A stretch of DNA of 53,496 nucleotides from contig CALXWI010000003.1 in NCBI GenBank assembly GCA_944392325.1, positions 1 to 53,496 of the forward strand, in the 5' to 3' direction. The notes below the pieces were generated by a model. The model was not told the DNA's origin. It saw only the letters and a program-made list of their open reading frames with translations, and did no database searches. Origin of the DNA: an uncultured Alphaproteobacteria bacterium. Lineage in GTDB: Bacteria; Pseudomonadota; Alphaproteobacteria; RF32; CAG-239. The translations under genes and the position numbers were made by a program. This document shows, piece by piece, positions 32,761-40,806 of the stretch. The first letter of the stretch is position 1. Each line of letters begins with the position of its first letter.

Positions 32761-34336
32761 GTTGTTTGCCTTTGTTGGGAAGAAAATGTTTGATGTCTTG
32801 CCAATTTAGTATACCGGTTAGTTTAGCCATAATTGCAAAACTTGCAACACCCAAAATGCAAATCAGCCCTAAAATTCCGGTCTTGAACCAAAAAGATGAT
32901 TGCATCCAATTGGTAAATAAGCTATCAGCACCGCGGAGGCTGAAGTATAGCACAACACCCATAACCAAGCTGGAAAAGGTGATTTTGACCAGCTTGATGG
33001 CTAAAGCGCGCTCAAAGCTCCAATAACCACGCTTTTTTAAGCCATAAATATATTGACCGGCAGAGATAACGGCAGCAATCGAGGTGGAGGCGGCAACGCC
33101 AACATGGCCGAGAGGCTTAATTAAAAGCAGAGCAAAGACGACGTTGCTGATGAGGGCGACAATGCTGTATTTGACCGGAGTTTTGGTGTCACCGCGGGCA
33201 AAAAAGTTGGGGGTGAGGGCTTTGGCCAAAACATATACCGGAAGCCCGAAAGAATAGGCAATGACCGCGAGGGCCGTCATCTCGGTCTCATAGCTACCGA
33301 AACGTCCGCGTTCAAATAAAATATTGACCATTGGGGCGGACAAAACAATCAGGGCGACAGCAGAGGGAATCGAAAACAAGGCACCGTATTCAACCGCGCG
33401 GTTTTGGGTGTGAGCGGCCTCAGTTAAGGCTCCGCTTTTGATACTTTTGGATAAAATCGGCAGCAGAGCTACGCTGATGGCGGCGCCGATAACCCCTAAG
33501 GGGAGCTGCTGCAGGCGGTTGGCGTAATAAAGCCACGAGATGGCACCGGTACCGACAAAGGAAACCAAAATAGTGTCTATCATCATATTAATTTGATAAA
33601 CACCGGCGCCTAAAACTCCGGGGCCAATGCGGCGGAAAAGGGTGCGGATATCGGCGTTTTTGAGCAGTTGAAACAGCTTGAAATCCAGATGAAGGCGAAC
33701 CCCTAAACGGCGCAGAAACCACCAGAGCCAAGCAATCTCAACCACGCCGGCAAGGCAGACGCTCCATGATAAGTTGAGAACCGGAGAATCCCAAAAAGGA
33801 ACTGAGACAAAAACCGCACCGGTCATCATTAAATTGAGGATGATGGGGGCGGCGGCCGGAGCGGCAAATTTGTTGTGGGCATTAAGAATGCCGGACTGAA
33901 AAGACACTACCGAGACAAATAATAAAAATGGAAAAGTAATGCGTGAGAGCTCGGTCGCCAGAGCAATTTTGGCGGGGTCGTTGATGAAACCGGGGGCCAT
34001 TAAGCGGACAAGGTCATCCATAAAAACCTCAACCACAAACACAAATATCACCAGTACAATGCTTAAGACCGAGATGGCGCGGGAGGCAAAAGCAGAGGCG
34101 GCGTCCTCCCCTTCGGAGACCATCTTTTGGGAGAGAATCGGTACAAAGGCTGAGGTAAAAGCCCCCTCTGCAAAAAGGCTGCGGAACAGGTTGGGGAGTT
34201 TGAAGGCCACGAAAAACGCGTCGGCGACCATACCGGCTCCTAAAAACTTGGCCAGAACCATATCACGGACGAATCCGGTGATGCGGCTGAGAAGAGTGAA
34301 TCCGCCAAAGGTGGCTACCGATTTGAAAAGTGACAT
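32753..34336 (-). CDS. murJ: Lipid II flippase MurJ
   Basis: The protein has 527 residues and about 14 membrane helices of the MOP superfamily. The N-terminus (MSLFKSVATFGGFTLLSRITGFVRD), AGMVADAFFVAFKLPNLFR and FARGDTKTPVK are characteristic, with conserved Arg residues in the cavity. It moves lipid II across the inner membrane. The ATG at 34336 has GGAA 9 nt upstream; an upstream in-frame ATG would add an unlikely 36-residue tail. First gene of the murJ-DUF2333-nfu-Bax operon. Confidence 0.94.
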   Translation of the reverse strand: MSLFKSVATFGGFTLLSRITGFVRDMVLAKFLGAGMVADAFFVAFKLPNLFRSLFAEGAFTSAFVPILSQKMVSEGEDAASAFASRAISVLSIVLVIFVFVVEVFMDDLVRLMAPGFINDPAKIALATELSRITFPFLLFVSVVSFQSGILNAHNKFAAPAAAPIILNLMMTGAVFVSVPFWDSPVLNLSWSVCLAGVVEIAWLWWFLRRLGVRLHLDFKLFQLLKNADIRTLFRRIGPGVLGAGVYQINMMIDTILVSFVGTGAISWLYYANRLQQLPLGVIGAAISVALLPILSKSIKSGALTEAAHTQNRAVEYGALFSIPSAVALIVLSAPMVNILFERGRFGSYETEMTALAVIAYSFGLPVYVLAKALTPNFFARGDTKTPVKYSIVALISNVVFALLLIKPLGHVGVAASTSIAAVISAGQYIYGLKKRGYWSFERALAIKLVKITFSSLVMGVVLYFSLRGADSLFTNWMQSSFWFKTGILGLICILGVASFAIMAKLTGILNWQDIKHFLPNKGKQHG

Positions 34337-34473
34337 AAGAATTTTTCCGTTAATTGGTAAGTTTTGTTGTTTTATTAAGTATTCTTTATAAAATTGAGCA
34401 TATAATATCTTAAAAATAAATACAATAGGCTTAAAAAAGTGCAAATTTTTTGCTTATTTGATGTTTTTTATAG

Positions 34474-34502
34474 TTGACAAAGATAATTTTAGTTGCGATA
34501 AT
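34474..34502 (+). promoter_or_regulatory. Strong consensus-like promoter
   Basis: TTGACA (34474-34479), exactly 17 nt, GATAAT (34497-34502), about 50 nt before the small protein gene at 34551. Confidence 0.8.
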
Positions 34503-34550
34503 AGACAAAAGAAGAGATAGCAATAACAAAAAAAATTCAGGAGATAAGTT

Positions 34551-34916
34551 ATGTCAGTGCTTAATAAGAAAAATACTGCCGAGGTATTTAAGGAAGGGGA
34601 CAGAAAAGCCTTCTTTATGAAAGGCGGCGCAAGTATTATTGCTTCAGCCTCAGTCAAGGAAGCTGATGCGCAGAAGTCTTTGATTGCTAATAAAGTTTTG
34701 GCAGCAGGTGGTAAAAGCTGGAGTGGTGAGTTGAAGTCAGCTCAGGCTGACAAGTCGCTCTATGCTAATAAAGCTATGGCTCAGGCCAAGTATTTGGGCG
34801 GCAATAAAATGTCAGAAGTTTCAGCTGAATTGGCTGCCAGAGTGGTTGAGGCTGCGGAGAAAGAAGCTGCTTTGCAGAATGTGGTTTTGAAGCAAAAAGC
34901 CGGTGCTGAAAGATAG
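34551..34916 (+). CDS. Small Ala/Lys-rich protein with internal repeats, probably abundant
   Basis: The protein has 121 residues and is basic, with no signal peptide or membrane helix. Two related blocks (DAQKSLIANKVLAAGGKSW and QADKSLYANKAMAQAKYLGG) follow each other, then a helical tail. AGGAG lies 7 nt before the ATG. A near-consensus promoter and a GC-rich terminator bracket it as a single-gene unit. I do not recognise the family. The strong signals suggest high expression, perhaps a structural or nucleoid-associated protein, but that is a guess. Confidence 0.75.
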   Translation: MSVLNKKNTAEVFKEGDRKAFFMKGGASIIASASVKEADAQKSLIANKVLAAGGKSWSGELKSAQADKSLYANKAMAQAKYLGGNKMSEVSAELAARVVEAAEKEAALQNVVLKQKAGAER

Positions 34917-34970
34917 TGGCATTTTTATTATTAAAAGTTATTGATTAGGGCATAACTTAAATAAAATTAA

Positions 34971-35002
34971 GCGGGCAGGAGTGAAATCCTGCTCGTTTTT
35001 TA
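34971..35002 (+). terminator. Terminator after the small basic protein gene
   Basis: GCGGGCAGGA / TCCTGCTCGT (two G-T pairs), then six T. Confidence 0.85.
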
Positions 35003-35060
35003 TGCAAAAAAAACAAGCGTCCGGCTGTTTGATGAGCGGGGCGCTTGTGTGGCAAAAGTC

Positions 35061-35231
35061 TCAGGAGTGTTTGAGCTCGTGAGGAGGGGCGTTGCGGGCG
35101 GTCTTGAGTTCATAGAGAATCGAGGCCCAAACGATGGTGTAAATGACGCCTAACCATGCTTTCCACCAGATTAAAAAGGCACAGAAAGCAACCAATACGG
35201 CAATCCAAAATAAAATGTAAAACTGTTTCAT
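35061..35231 (-). CDS. Small membrane protein, 56 residues
   Basis: The reverse strand reads MKQFYILFWIAVLVAFCAFL, then IWWKAWLGVIYTIVWASILY and a polar tail ending HELKHS. It has two adjacent hydrophobic helices. Its ATG overlaps the stop of the 36-residue ORF upstream (ATGA), so it needs no ribosome-binding site of its own. Function unknown. Confidence 0.6.
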   Translation of the reverse strand: MKQFYILFWIAVLVAFCAFLIWWKAWLGVIYTIVWASILYELKTARNAPPHELKHS

Positions 35232-35338
35232 AAGCGTTTGTTTTTATGGTTATGACAACGTTTTTTTTGAAAATAGTGGCATTTGGCCCAGATTAGCGCG
35301 ATGCCGACAACTAAGATTAAGAAAATAATATATCCCAT
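35228..35338 (-). CDS. Small membrane protein, 36 residues
   Basis: The reverse strand reads MGYIIFLILVVGIALIWAKC, followed by a short tail HYFQKKRCHNHKNKRL rich in His, Lys and Cys. One membrane helix. It is coupled by a 4-nt overlap to the 56-residue ORF. The ATG has no clear Shine-Dalgarno sequence. The His/Cys tail could bind metal, but this is speculative. Confidence 0.5.
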   Translation of the reverse strand: MGYIIFLILVVGIALIWAKCHYFQKKRCHNHKNKRL

Positions 35339-35417
35339 AATATGAAAAAATTATATGTTTATGGGATGGAGTTTACATCTTTTTGGACAAAAATGCAAGA
35401 GAAATTTAGCGGTAAAA

Positions 35418-36071
35418 TTAATTGCTCTGGGTGCTGAAAGAGGCAATCTCAGCACGGAGGTCTTCTAAGCCGAGGTTTTTCTCGGAGCTGGTGGCGATAA
35501 TCTCCGGATAAGCGGCAGCGTGGTTCTTGAGCTCTTGGTGGAGTTTTTGCTCAAAGGAGGAAAGCTGATTGGTGCTGATTTTATCAATCTTGGTTAAAAC
35601 AAGTTGGTAGGTTACGGCCGCCTTGTCTAACATTTCCATAACCTCGGTATCAACTTTTTTAAGTCCGTGGCGGGAATCTATCAGCAGAAAAACACGCTGC
35701 AAATTGACCCTGCCGCGGAGGTAGTCAAAAATAAGCTGCTGCCATTGTTTGACCATGGATTCCGGTGCCTCGGCATAGCCGTAACCGGGGAGGTCTACCA
35801 AGTGGAGCTTATCATTAAGGTTAAAATAGTTGAGCTGTTGAGTGCGCCCCGGAGTATTGGAGGTCTTGGCAAGTTTTTTTTGATTAAAAAGGGCATTAAT
35901 AATGCTCGATTTGCCAACATTGGAACGGCCGGCAAAGGCGACCTCGGGTAAATCAGTCAACGGAAGTTGCGACAGTTTGGCCACGCTCAGCACAAAGCTA
36001 ACCGGTTGGCGAAAAAGCTCATTGCCGGCTTGGCGGCGGGCGAGGGCTAAACTGTCGGCTTCTGTTGGCAT
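35418..36071 (-). CDS. ysxC: Ribosome biogenesis GTPase EngB/YsxC
   Basis: The protein of 217 residues acts in large-subunit assembly. G1 (FAGRSNVGKSSIINAL), G2 threonine region (SNTPGRTQQLNYF), G3 (LVDLPGYGYAE) and G4 (VLTKIDKIS) are all visible. It starts one base after the yidC stop. Closes the rpmH-rnpA-yidD-yidC-ysxC series. Confidence 0.95.
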   Translation of the reverse strand: MPTEADSLALARRQAGNELFRQPVSFVLSVAKLSQLPLTDLPEVAFAGRSNVGKSSIINALFNQKKLAKTSNTPGRTQQLNYFNLNDKLHLVDLPGYGYAEAPESMVKQWQQLIFDYLRGRVNLQRVFLLIDSRHGLKKVDTEVMEMLDKAAVTYQLVLTKIDKISTNQLSSFEQKLHQELKNHAAAYPEIIATSSEKNLGLEDLRAEIASFSTQSN

Positions 36072-36072
36072 A

Positions 36073-37740
36073 TTAGACTCCGTGTTTTCTCATAATTGCT
36101 TTTTGTTGAATGATGGAGAGAATGTTGCTTAAGGTCCAGTAGATGACTAAACCGGAAGCAAAATGACCCAGCATAAACATAAAAATCAGCGGCAAAAGGG
36201 CAAACATACGCGCTTGGTCTTTGTTGGTGGGCGCCGGATTGAGCTTTTGCTGAATATACATGGTGATACCCATAATTATCGGCCAAACACCAATATCAAG
36301 CAAGCCGGGAATCGGCAGATGGGTGATGACGGATAAGGTCAAGGGGTCTGGGGCTGAGAGGTCTTTTATCCAGCCGATGAACGGAGCATGGCGAATCTCA
36401 ATGGCGATATTCAAAACTTTATACAGCGAGAAGAATACCGGAATTTGGATTAACAATGGCAAGCAACCGGCCGCAGGGTTGATTTTTTCCTTACGGTAGA
36501 GTTCCATAGTTTCTTGCTGGAGTTTCATTTTATCATCGCCGTAGCGTTCCTGCAGGGTTTGCAGTTTGGGCTGCAGTTTCTTCATCTTCGACATACTCTC
36601 ATAAGACTTGCCGGCAATTGGGTACATAGCCAATCTCAGCAAGGCGGCAAATAGCAGAATTGCCCAGCCCATATTGCCAATGAGGTTATAGAGAAAATCA
36701 AGAATATAGAAAAACGGTTTGGTAAGGAAGTAGTACCAGCCAAAGTCAACGGCTAAGTCAAACTTGGGAATACCAAGCTTTTTGGCGTAGCGATCCAAAA
36801 GTTTGATTTCTTTGGCGCCGGCAAAAAAGCGGAGGTCGTTGCTGCCAATGCCACCGGCCGGAATGGTAGCGGCTTGGCCAAGGTAGTCAACCTGATAAGT
36901 GTTGCCGTCAAGGTTGCGGACTTTGATGTTGCCGGTTTGGGAATTGTTTAAGATAAAGGCGCTAAACCAATAGCGGTCGGAAAAACCAGTCCAGCCGCCG
37001 GTGGTGGTGAAGTCTTGGCTCTCACCTTGGTCGAGGTCTTTGTATTTGACCTCGTGCAGGGTGTCATCCATTACACCGCTGATGCCCTCATGGACAACGC
37101 TAGCCGAGCTGTTGCTCAAATCGGGCGTACGGGCAATCATCCCATAAGGATAGAGGGTGATGTTGCGGCCGGAGTTGTTCTCAACATTATCGCTGATTTT
37201 GAACATATAATTATCATCAACCGAGATAATGCGGACAAAGCGCAGTCCTTGTCCGTTGTCCCATTCAAGCGTGATGGGAGACTCAGGAGTGAGTTCAGAG
37301 CCTTTGAGGTTCCAGATAGTATTAGAATTAGGGAGTTTGAGCTTGGGGTCATTACTGAGCCAGCCAAACTCGGCATAATAAGGGTGAGCAGTTTGGCTTG
37401 GGCTTAAGAGTTCAACATCGGGGCTGTCAGAAGACAGGGTTTGTTTGTATTTATCAAGCAAGATGTCATCAAAACGGGCGCCTTTGAGGCTGATGGAGCC
37501 GCTGATGGAACTGTTGCTAAGCTTAACTCTGGGGGTTTTAGCTAAAGCTTGAGTGCTGTCTAAGGGTTGAGCGGGAGTTTGCTCATGGGCAGCAAGCGGT
37601 GCTGATTGGATGCTCTCAGGTGCAGTCAACGGAGCTTCAGGCTGAGTGGCCGGAAACAAATAGCCGCTGATGATGACAATGGCAACAGAAAGGATTATTG
37701 CCCAAATCAGGCCTTTAGGATTGTTATTTTCTTCTTCCAT
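36073..37740 (-). CDS. yidC: Membrane protein insertase YidC
   Basis: The protein has 555 residues and the gram-negative layout: an N-terminal membrane helix (LIWAIILSVAIVIISGYLF), a long periplasmic beta domain, then five membrane helices with MGWAILLFAALLRLAMYPIA, GCLPLLIQIPVFFSLYKVL and PLIFMFMLGHFASGLVIYW. The conserved Arg in the hydrophilic groove falls in ALLRLAMYP. It inserts inner-membrane proteins with or without Sec. A 90-nt gap without a gene separates it from yidD. Confidence 0.96.
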   Translation of the reverse strand: MEEENNNPKGLIWAIILSVAIVIISGYLFPATQPEAPLTAPESIQSAPLAAHEQTPAQPLDSTQALAKTPRVKLSNSSISGSISLKGARFDDILLDKYKQTLSSDSPDVELLSPSQTAHPYYAEFGWLSNDPKLKLPNSNTIWNLKGSELTPESPITLEWDNGQGLRFVRIISVDDNYMFKISDNVENNSGRNITLYPYGMIARTPDLSNSSASVVHEGISGVMDDTLHEVKYKDLDQGESQDFTTTGGWTGFSDRYWFSAFILNNSQTGNIKVRNLDGNTYQVDYLGQAATIPAGGIGSNDLRFFAGAKEIKLLDRYAKKLGIPKFDLAVDFGWYYFLTKPFFYILDFLYNLIGNMGWAILLFAALLRLAMYPIAGKSYESMSKMKKLQPKLQTLQERYGDDKMKLQQETMELYRKEKINPAAGCLPLLIQIPVFFSLYKVLNIAIEIRHAPFIGWIKDLSAPDPLTLSVITHLPIPGLLDIGVWPIIMGITMYIQQKLNPAPTNKDQARMFALLPLIFMFMLGHFASGLVIYWTLSNILSIIQQKAIMRKHGV

Positions 37741-37830
37741 GAGTACTCCAGTTCATAAAAAATATTATTATATAGGCTAATATTATGTAATCTACTTTTG
37801 GCGGAAAGGCAAGTGAAACTTTGCCCCTGT

Positions 37831-38079
37831 TTAAGCCTTGGGTGGTTGGTGATGCTCTTTGGGCGGGACTGGATCGTAGCCTGAGCCTCCCAATGGGTGG
37901 CAGCGCAGTAGGCGGCGAATGCCCAGATATAAGCCTTTGCATAGACCGTGGGTGCGGATGGCCTCAATCATATATTGGGAGCAAGTGGGCCGGAAGCGGC
38001 ATACTCCGGGGAACAAAGGGGAAATAAATTTTTGGTAAAATCTAATGCTGAGAATCAGCAGGCGGGACAGCGGGTTCAT
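37831..38079 (-). CDS. yidD: Membrane protein insertion efficiency factor YidD
   Basis: The protein has 82 residues: [20 protein letters not shown] and [20 protein letters not shown], then [14 protein letters not shown]. The Cys set of the family is present. Its 5' end overlaps the 3' end of rnpA by 38 nt, as often seen. Confidence 0.95.
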   Translation of the reverse strand: MNPLSRLLILSIRFYQKFISPLFPGVCRFRPTCSQYMIEAIRTHGLCKGLYLGIRRLLRCHPLGGSGYDPVPPKEHHQPPKA

Positions 38080-38443
38080 TAGCGGTGTCTTCTTGCGGGC
38101 GAAAAGTTTTGGTTAGTTTTTTGACGGCATAGAGCGCATCTTTGCGGAGCTCATCAAAAGGGCAGCCGGCGGTAGAATAGCGGCCAATCAAAACATAAGT
38201 AAAGCCATCAAGGGCATAATGAGGGAAAATCTCGCGGACAATGGCTCGTAAACGGCGGCGAGCGAGGTTGCGGATGTGGGCTTTACCAAGCTTTTTGGTA
38301 GTGGTGTAGCCAACATAAGTGACTAAATCTTGAGCAGATTTGTTTTGAGCCGCCAATATAGTGACGTTGCGGGTTGTAATCCGCTGTCCTTTAGAGGCGG
38401 CTCTGACAAAATCTTTACGTTTTTTTAGAGTGCAAATTTCCAT
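38042..38443 (-). CDS. rnpA: Ribonuclease P protein component
   Basis: The protein has 133 residues: [17 protein letters not shown] at the N-terminus and the RNR-type motif [13 protein letters not shown]. It supports RNase P RNA in 5' maturation of tRNAs. The C-terminus is extended by an acidic and Pro-rich tail. ATG at 38443 is chosen over a TTG two codons upstream. It lies 12 nt after rpmH. Confidence 0.94.
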   Translation of the reverse strand: MEICTLKKRKDFVRAASKGQRITTRNVTILAAQNKSAQDLVTYVGYTTTKKLGKAHIRNLARRRLRAIVREIFPHYALDGFTYVLIGRYSTAGCPFDELRKDALYAVKKLTKTFRPQEDTANEPAVPPADSQH

Positions 38444-38455
38444 TGCCAAACAGCT

Positions 38456-38590
38456 TTAGGCGGAAAGTTTAGCACGTCCTCTGGCGCGACGGGCGGCCAA
38501 AACTTTGCGGCCGTTTTTAGTAGCCATACGAGCACGAAAACCATGACGGCGGGCTCTTACCAATTTACTTGGTTGATAAGTACGTTTCAT
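38456..38590 (-). CDS. rpmH: 50S ribosomal protein L34
   Basis: The reverse strand encodes 44 residues: [20 protein letters not shown], then [19 protein letters not shown] and AKLSA. This is the complete L34 sequence. GGAGA precedes the ATG. First gene of the rpmH operon; no dnaA lies beside it, unlike the ancestral order. Confidence 0.97.
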   Translation of the reverse strand: MKRTYQPSKLVRARRHGFRARMATKNGRKVLAARRARGRAKLSA

Positions 38591-38681
38591 AACATTTCTC
38601 CGGTTAAATGGGAGGCCTAAGGCCTCGGTTATTATTATATTTATTTAAGTCTGCCAAAGGGCAGGCCTCGGAACGTTATGA

Positions 38682-38710
38682 GGTATATAGTTTTTTTTAT
38701 CTTTTGTCAA
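38682..38710 (-). promoter_or_regulatory. Promoter of the rpmH operon
   Basis: On the minus strand TTGACA (38705-38710), 17 nt, TATACC (38682-38687); a TATATA with 15-nt spacing overlaps. A small hairpin CTGCC / GGCAG follows in the leader. Confidence 0.65.
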
Positions 38711-38919
38711 CAAAAAACTGTGGAGAATGGCCAATTGGGGTGTCAACTGCTTTAGTCGCTGCCGCTTCTTTGCAGGTTAACAAACCTTCGCCTGTCGGCG
38801 AAAAACAATACACCGGATTGTTTTTCTATTCCAGCTCTACTAAGAGAGAGGACGCTGTGACTTGTTCCTTTTTTTCCTTATATTGAAAATCCAAAATTCG
38901 TGATTACATCAAAAACAGC
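38711..38919. other. Non-coding stretch with two adjacent hairpins
   Basis: No credible gene. TTCGCC-TGTC-GGCGAA (38787-38802) abuts AAAAACAAT / ATTGTTTTT (38801-38823). They could be a bidirectional terminator separating the rpmH promoter from leader 2, or part of an unrecognised RNA. Confidence 0.45.
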
Positions 38920-38948
38920 TTGCGAAAGTTCTCTTATTGTGGTATTCT
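38920..38948 (+). promoter_or_regulatory. Promoter of structured leader 2
   Basis: TTGCGA (38920-38925), 17 nt, TATTCT (38943-38948). SL1 begins 8 nt after the -10 box. Confidence 0.75.
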
Positions 38949-38954
38949 GTTGAG

Positions 38955-39166
38955 GCAGTTGGGAAAACCGGCTGTGGTGTCTCAATAACACCAACAAGCG
39001 AAGTATCCACTATGGTGTGGAGTGCTGGTAAATAAGGATATTGCCTCTAACTTTGGGGTTACTGCCTTTGAGGTTTGCGATATGACGAATAACAGCGACT
39101 GCCTTGCTTGTGCAGTTATTGAGCTCCTCACCGCCTTAGTTTTCATAGCTAAAGCGGTGTTGTTTT
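38955..39166 (+). ncRNA. Structured leader RNA 2 (new family, copy 2)
   Basis: SL1 is CAGTTGG-GAAAA-CCGGCTG (38956-38974). SL2 is TGGTGT / ACACCA with loop CTCAATA. The SL2 loop and flank CTCAATAAC (38981-38989) pair with GTTATTGAG (39115-39123), and ACAAGC (38994-38999) pairs with GCTTGT (39106-39111). Inner hairpins are CCAC / GTGG and TAAC / GTTA. GTGGTG (38974-38979) can pair with CACCGC of the terminator (39129-39134). The terminator ends 24 nt before the ORF at 39191. Shared blocks with copies 1 and 3 define the family. Confidence 0.75.
39129..39166 (+). terminator. Terminator at the end of leader 2
   Basis: CACCGC(C)TTAG pairs with CTAA(A)GCGGTG, then TTGTTTT. Confidence 0.8.
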
Positions 39167-39190
39167 AACAAAAAACGATGGAGCTTAGTT

Positions 39191-39946
39191 ATGAAAATTA
39201 AATTTTTACTCTTAGGGACTTCTCTGTCCTTTTTACCAACCTTATCTTTTGCTCAATGCGTAGAGACAACAAATTGTGAAACTCTAGGTTATACTGAAAT
39301 AACTTGTAACGGTGGCAAAGGTGTGAAGTGCCCGTTTGGAAACAAGTGGTTTTGTTTTGAAACCGAAGATGAATTTAAAACAAGACTCTGTCCTGAATTG
39401 GGCTTTACATTAGATTGTTCCGGAGAAAATCAAACCGGCAGTAGTTATAGTTGCAACGGAAAATATAATTATTGTAATTGTGCTGATGGTTATTATTGGA
39501 AAGAGGGGAAATGTGAGCGAACTAAACTGGGACAGAGTGGTGTGGTCGGAGATTTGTATTATTGCAATGGTGTTGTTGTTGGAGTAAAGGCGCCAGGGAT
39601 GGATTTTTATATCGCTATGAAAGATTTGGGGAATATGAATTGGGAGGGGGCTGTCAATAGCTGTCAAAGTTACATCTTTTGCAATATCTGTGATAAGTTA
39701 AATGGAGCTTTGCCGACTAAGGCTCAATTGTTAACAATGTATAATAATAAGGTTTCTTTGAACAGTTTATTGTTAAGAAATGGTGGCATGGAATTGACAG
39801 AATCCTATTATCGGTCGAATACCCTCAGTAGCTCTTATGGTTATCACTATATTGTGAGTATGTCTGATGGTGATGTGAAAGACAACTATCTTGGCAATGA
39901 TGATCGTGGCTATTACTCTGTTCGGCCGGTATTGATGGTTTATTAG
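39191..39946 (+). CDS. Secreted cysteine-rich protein, paralogue 2, with DUF1566-like C-terminus
   Basis: The protein has 251 residues. Signal peptide MKIKFLLLGTSLSFLPTLSFA, then the shared module QCVETTNCETLGYTEITC and NGGKGVKCPFGNKWFCF. A second Cys-rich part ends near residue 110. The C-terminal 135 residues (GALPTKAQLLTMYNN, SYYRSNTLSSS, and the terminal VRPVLMVY) resemble DUF1566/Lcl-type C-type-lectin-fold domains, which often bind glycans or surfaces. GGAG lies 7 nt before the ATG. It is expressed only if leader 2's terminator is passed. An exported adhesin or ligand-binding role is inference. Confidence 0.82.
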   Translation: MKIKFLLLGTSLSFLPTLSFAQCVETTNCETLGYTEITCNGGKGVKCPFGNKWFCFETEDEFKTRLCPELGFTLDCSGENQTGSSYSCNGKYNYCNCADGYYWKEGKCERTKLGQSGVVGDLYYCNGVVVGVKAPGMDFYIAMKDLGNMNWEGAVNSCQSYIFCNICDKLNGALPTKAQLLTMYNNKVSLNSLLLRNGGMELTESYYRSNTLSSSYGYHYIVSMSDGDVKDNYLGNDDRGYYSVRPVLMVY

Positions 39947-39956
39947 CGAGAAGAAA

Positions 39957-39988
39957 AGACAAAGCTCTCCTTTCGGAGAGCTTTGTTT
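39957..39988. terminator. Bidirectional terminator after secreted protein 2
   Basis: A perfect 12-bp stem ACAAAGCTCTCC / GGAGAGCTTTGT, TTTC loop. Confidence 0.88.
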
Positions 39989-40003
39989 GGCTTGAAGTAA
40001 TGA

Positions 40004-40723
40004 TTAACGGCGGTCGCCAAACAGGCGCAGCAAAGCCAAAAACATATTGATAAAGTCAAGGTATAATTCCAAGGCTCCGGCAATGGCTTTGCGGGTCAAG
40101 GTGTCGCCATCATCATAGCTCATATAAATTTGGCGAATTTTTTGAGTGTCATAAGCCGTCAAGGCTGTAAAGGCAATTACGGCCAAAATGGAAATGGCAT
40201 AAGACAGCCCAGGGCTTGCCAAAAAGATATTAACGATGGAGGCGATGACGATACCCCATACGCCCATTATCATAAATGAACCCATTGAAGTTAAGTCTTT
40301 CTTGGTGGTGTAGCCATAAATACTCATGGAGCCAAACATGGCCGCCGTAATCAAGAAAATGCGGGCAACGCTGGCACCGGTATAGGCCAATAAAGTTGGG
40401 GTTAAAGATAAGCCCATAACGGCGGAAAAGCCCCAGAATACCATTTGGATTTGCTGGGTGGTGCCACGGTTAAGAACCCAACTAAAGGCAAAAACCATAA
40501 TCAGTGGGGCAAACAAAATCAGCCAGCCGAGAGCTGACATACTTACTTGGCCGGCAGCATTAACGCTGAAAAAAATGCGAATCAGCGGTGTGTTGAGGCA
40601 CAAAAAGGCGGCCAAAGCCGTAACGGCCAGACCTCCGGCCATAAAGTTGTAGACCTTGAGCATATAGTCCTTTAGGCCTTCATCCACAATGGTTTGGGCT
40701 TGGGTCTTGGTGGTTTCAAACAT
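40004..40723 (-). CDS. Bax inhibitor-1/YccA family membrane protein
   Basis: The protein has 239 residues and seven membrane helices. YNFMAGGLAVTALAAFL and the C-terminal AFTALTAYDTQKIRQIYMSYDD carry the conserved Asp residues of the pH-dependent calcium-leak fold. The end (LYLDFINMFLALLRLFGDRR) is typical of alphaproteobacterial members. Bacterial homologues interact with FtsH or leak calcium; the role here is unproven. A single-gene unit. Confidence 0.9.
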   Translation of the reverse strand: MFETTKTQAQTIVDEGLKDYMLKVYNFMAGGLAVTALAAFLCLNTPLIRIFFSVNAAGQVSMSALGWLILFAPLIMVFAFSWVLNRGTTQQIQMVFWGFSAVMGLSLTPTLLAYTGASVARIFLITAAMFGSMSIYGYTTKKDLTSMGSFMIMGVWGIVIASIVNIFLASPGLSYAISILAVIAFTALTAYDTQKIRQIYMSYDDGDTLTRKAIAGALELYLDFINMFLALLRLFGDRR

Positions 40724-40806
40724 TATTAAAATCTCCTTTTATAGTAGCAACTAAGAATAATATAGGGGGCATCGAGGCAAAAATCAATACCATATTTGGA
40801 GGGTGT

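Noticed and set aside
38711..38890. SRP (4.5S) RNA or fourth leader copy
   Set aside because: A GCGACTAAAGCAGTTGA stretch on the minus strand resembles the leader block, but the partner helices, 5' hairpin and ORF are absent. The SRP GGAAG apex is also missing.
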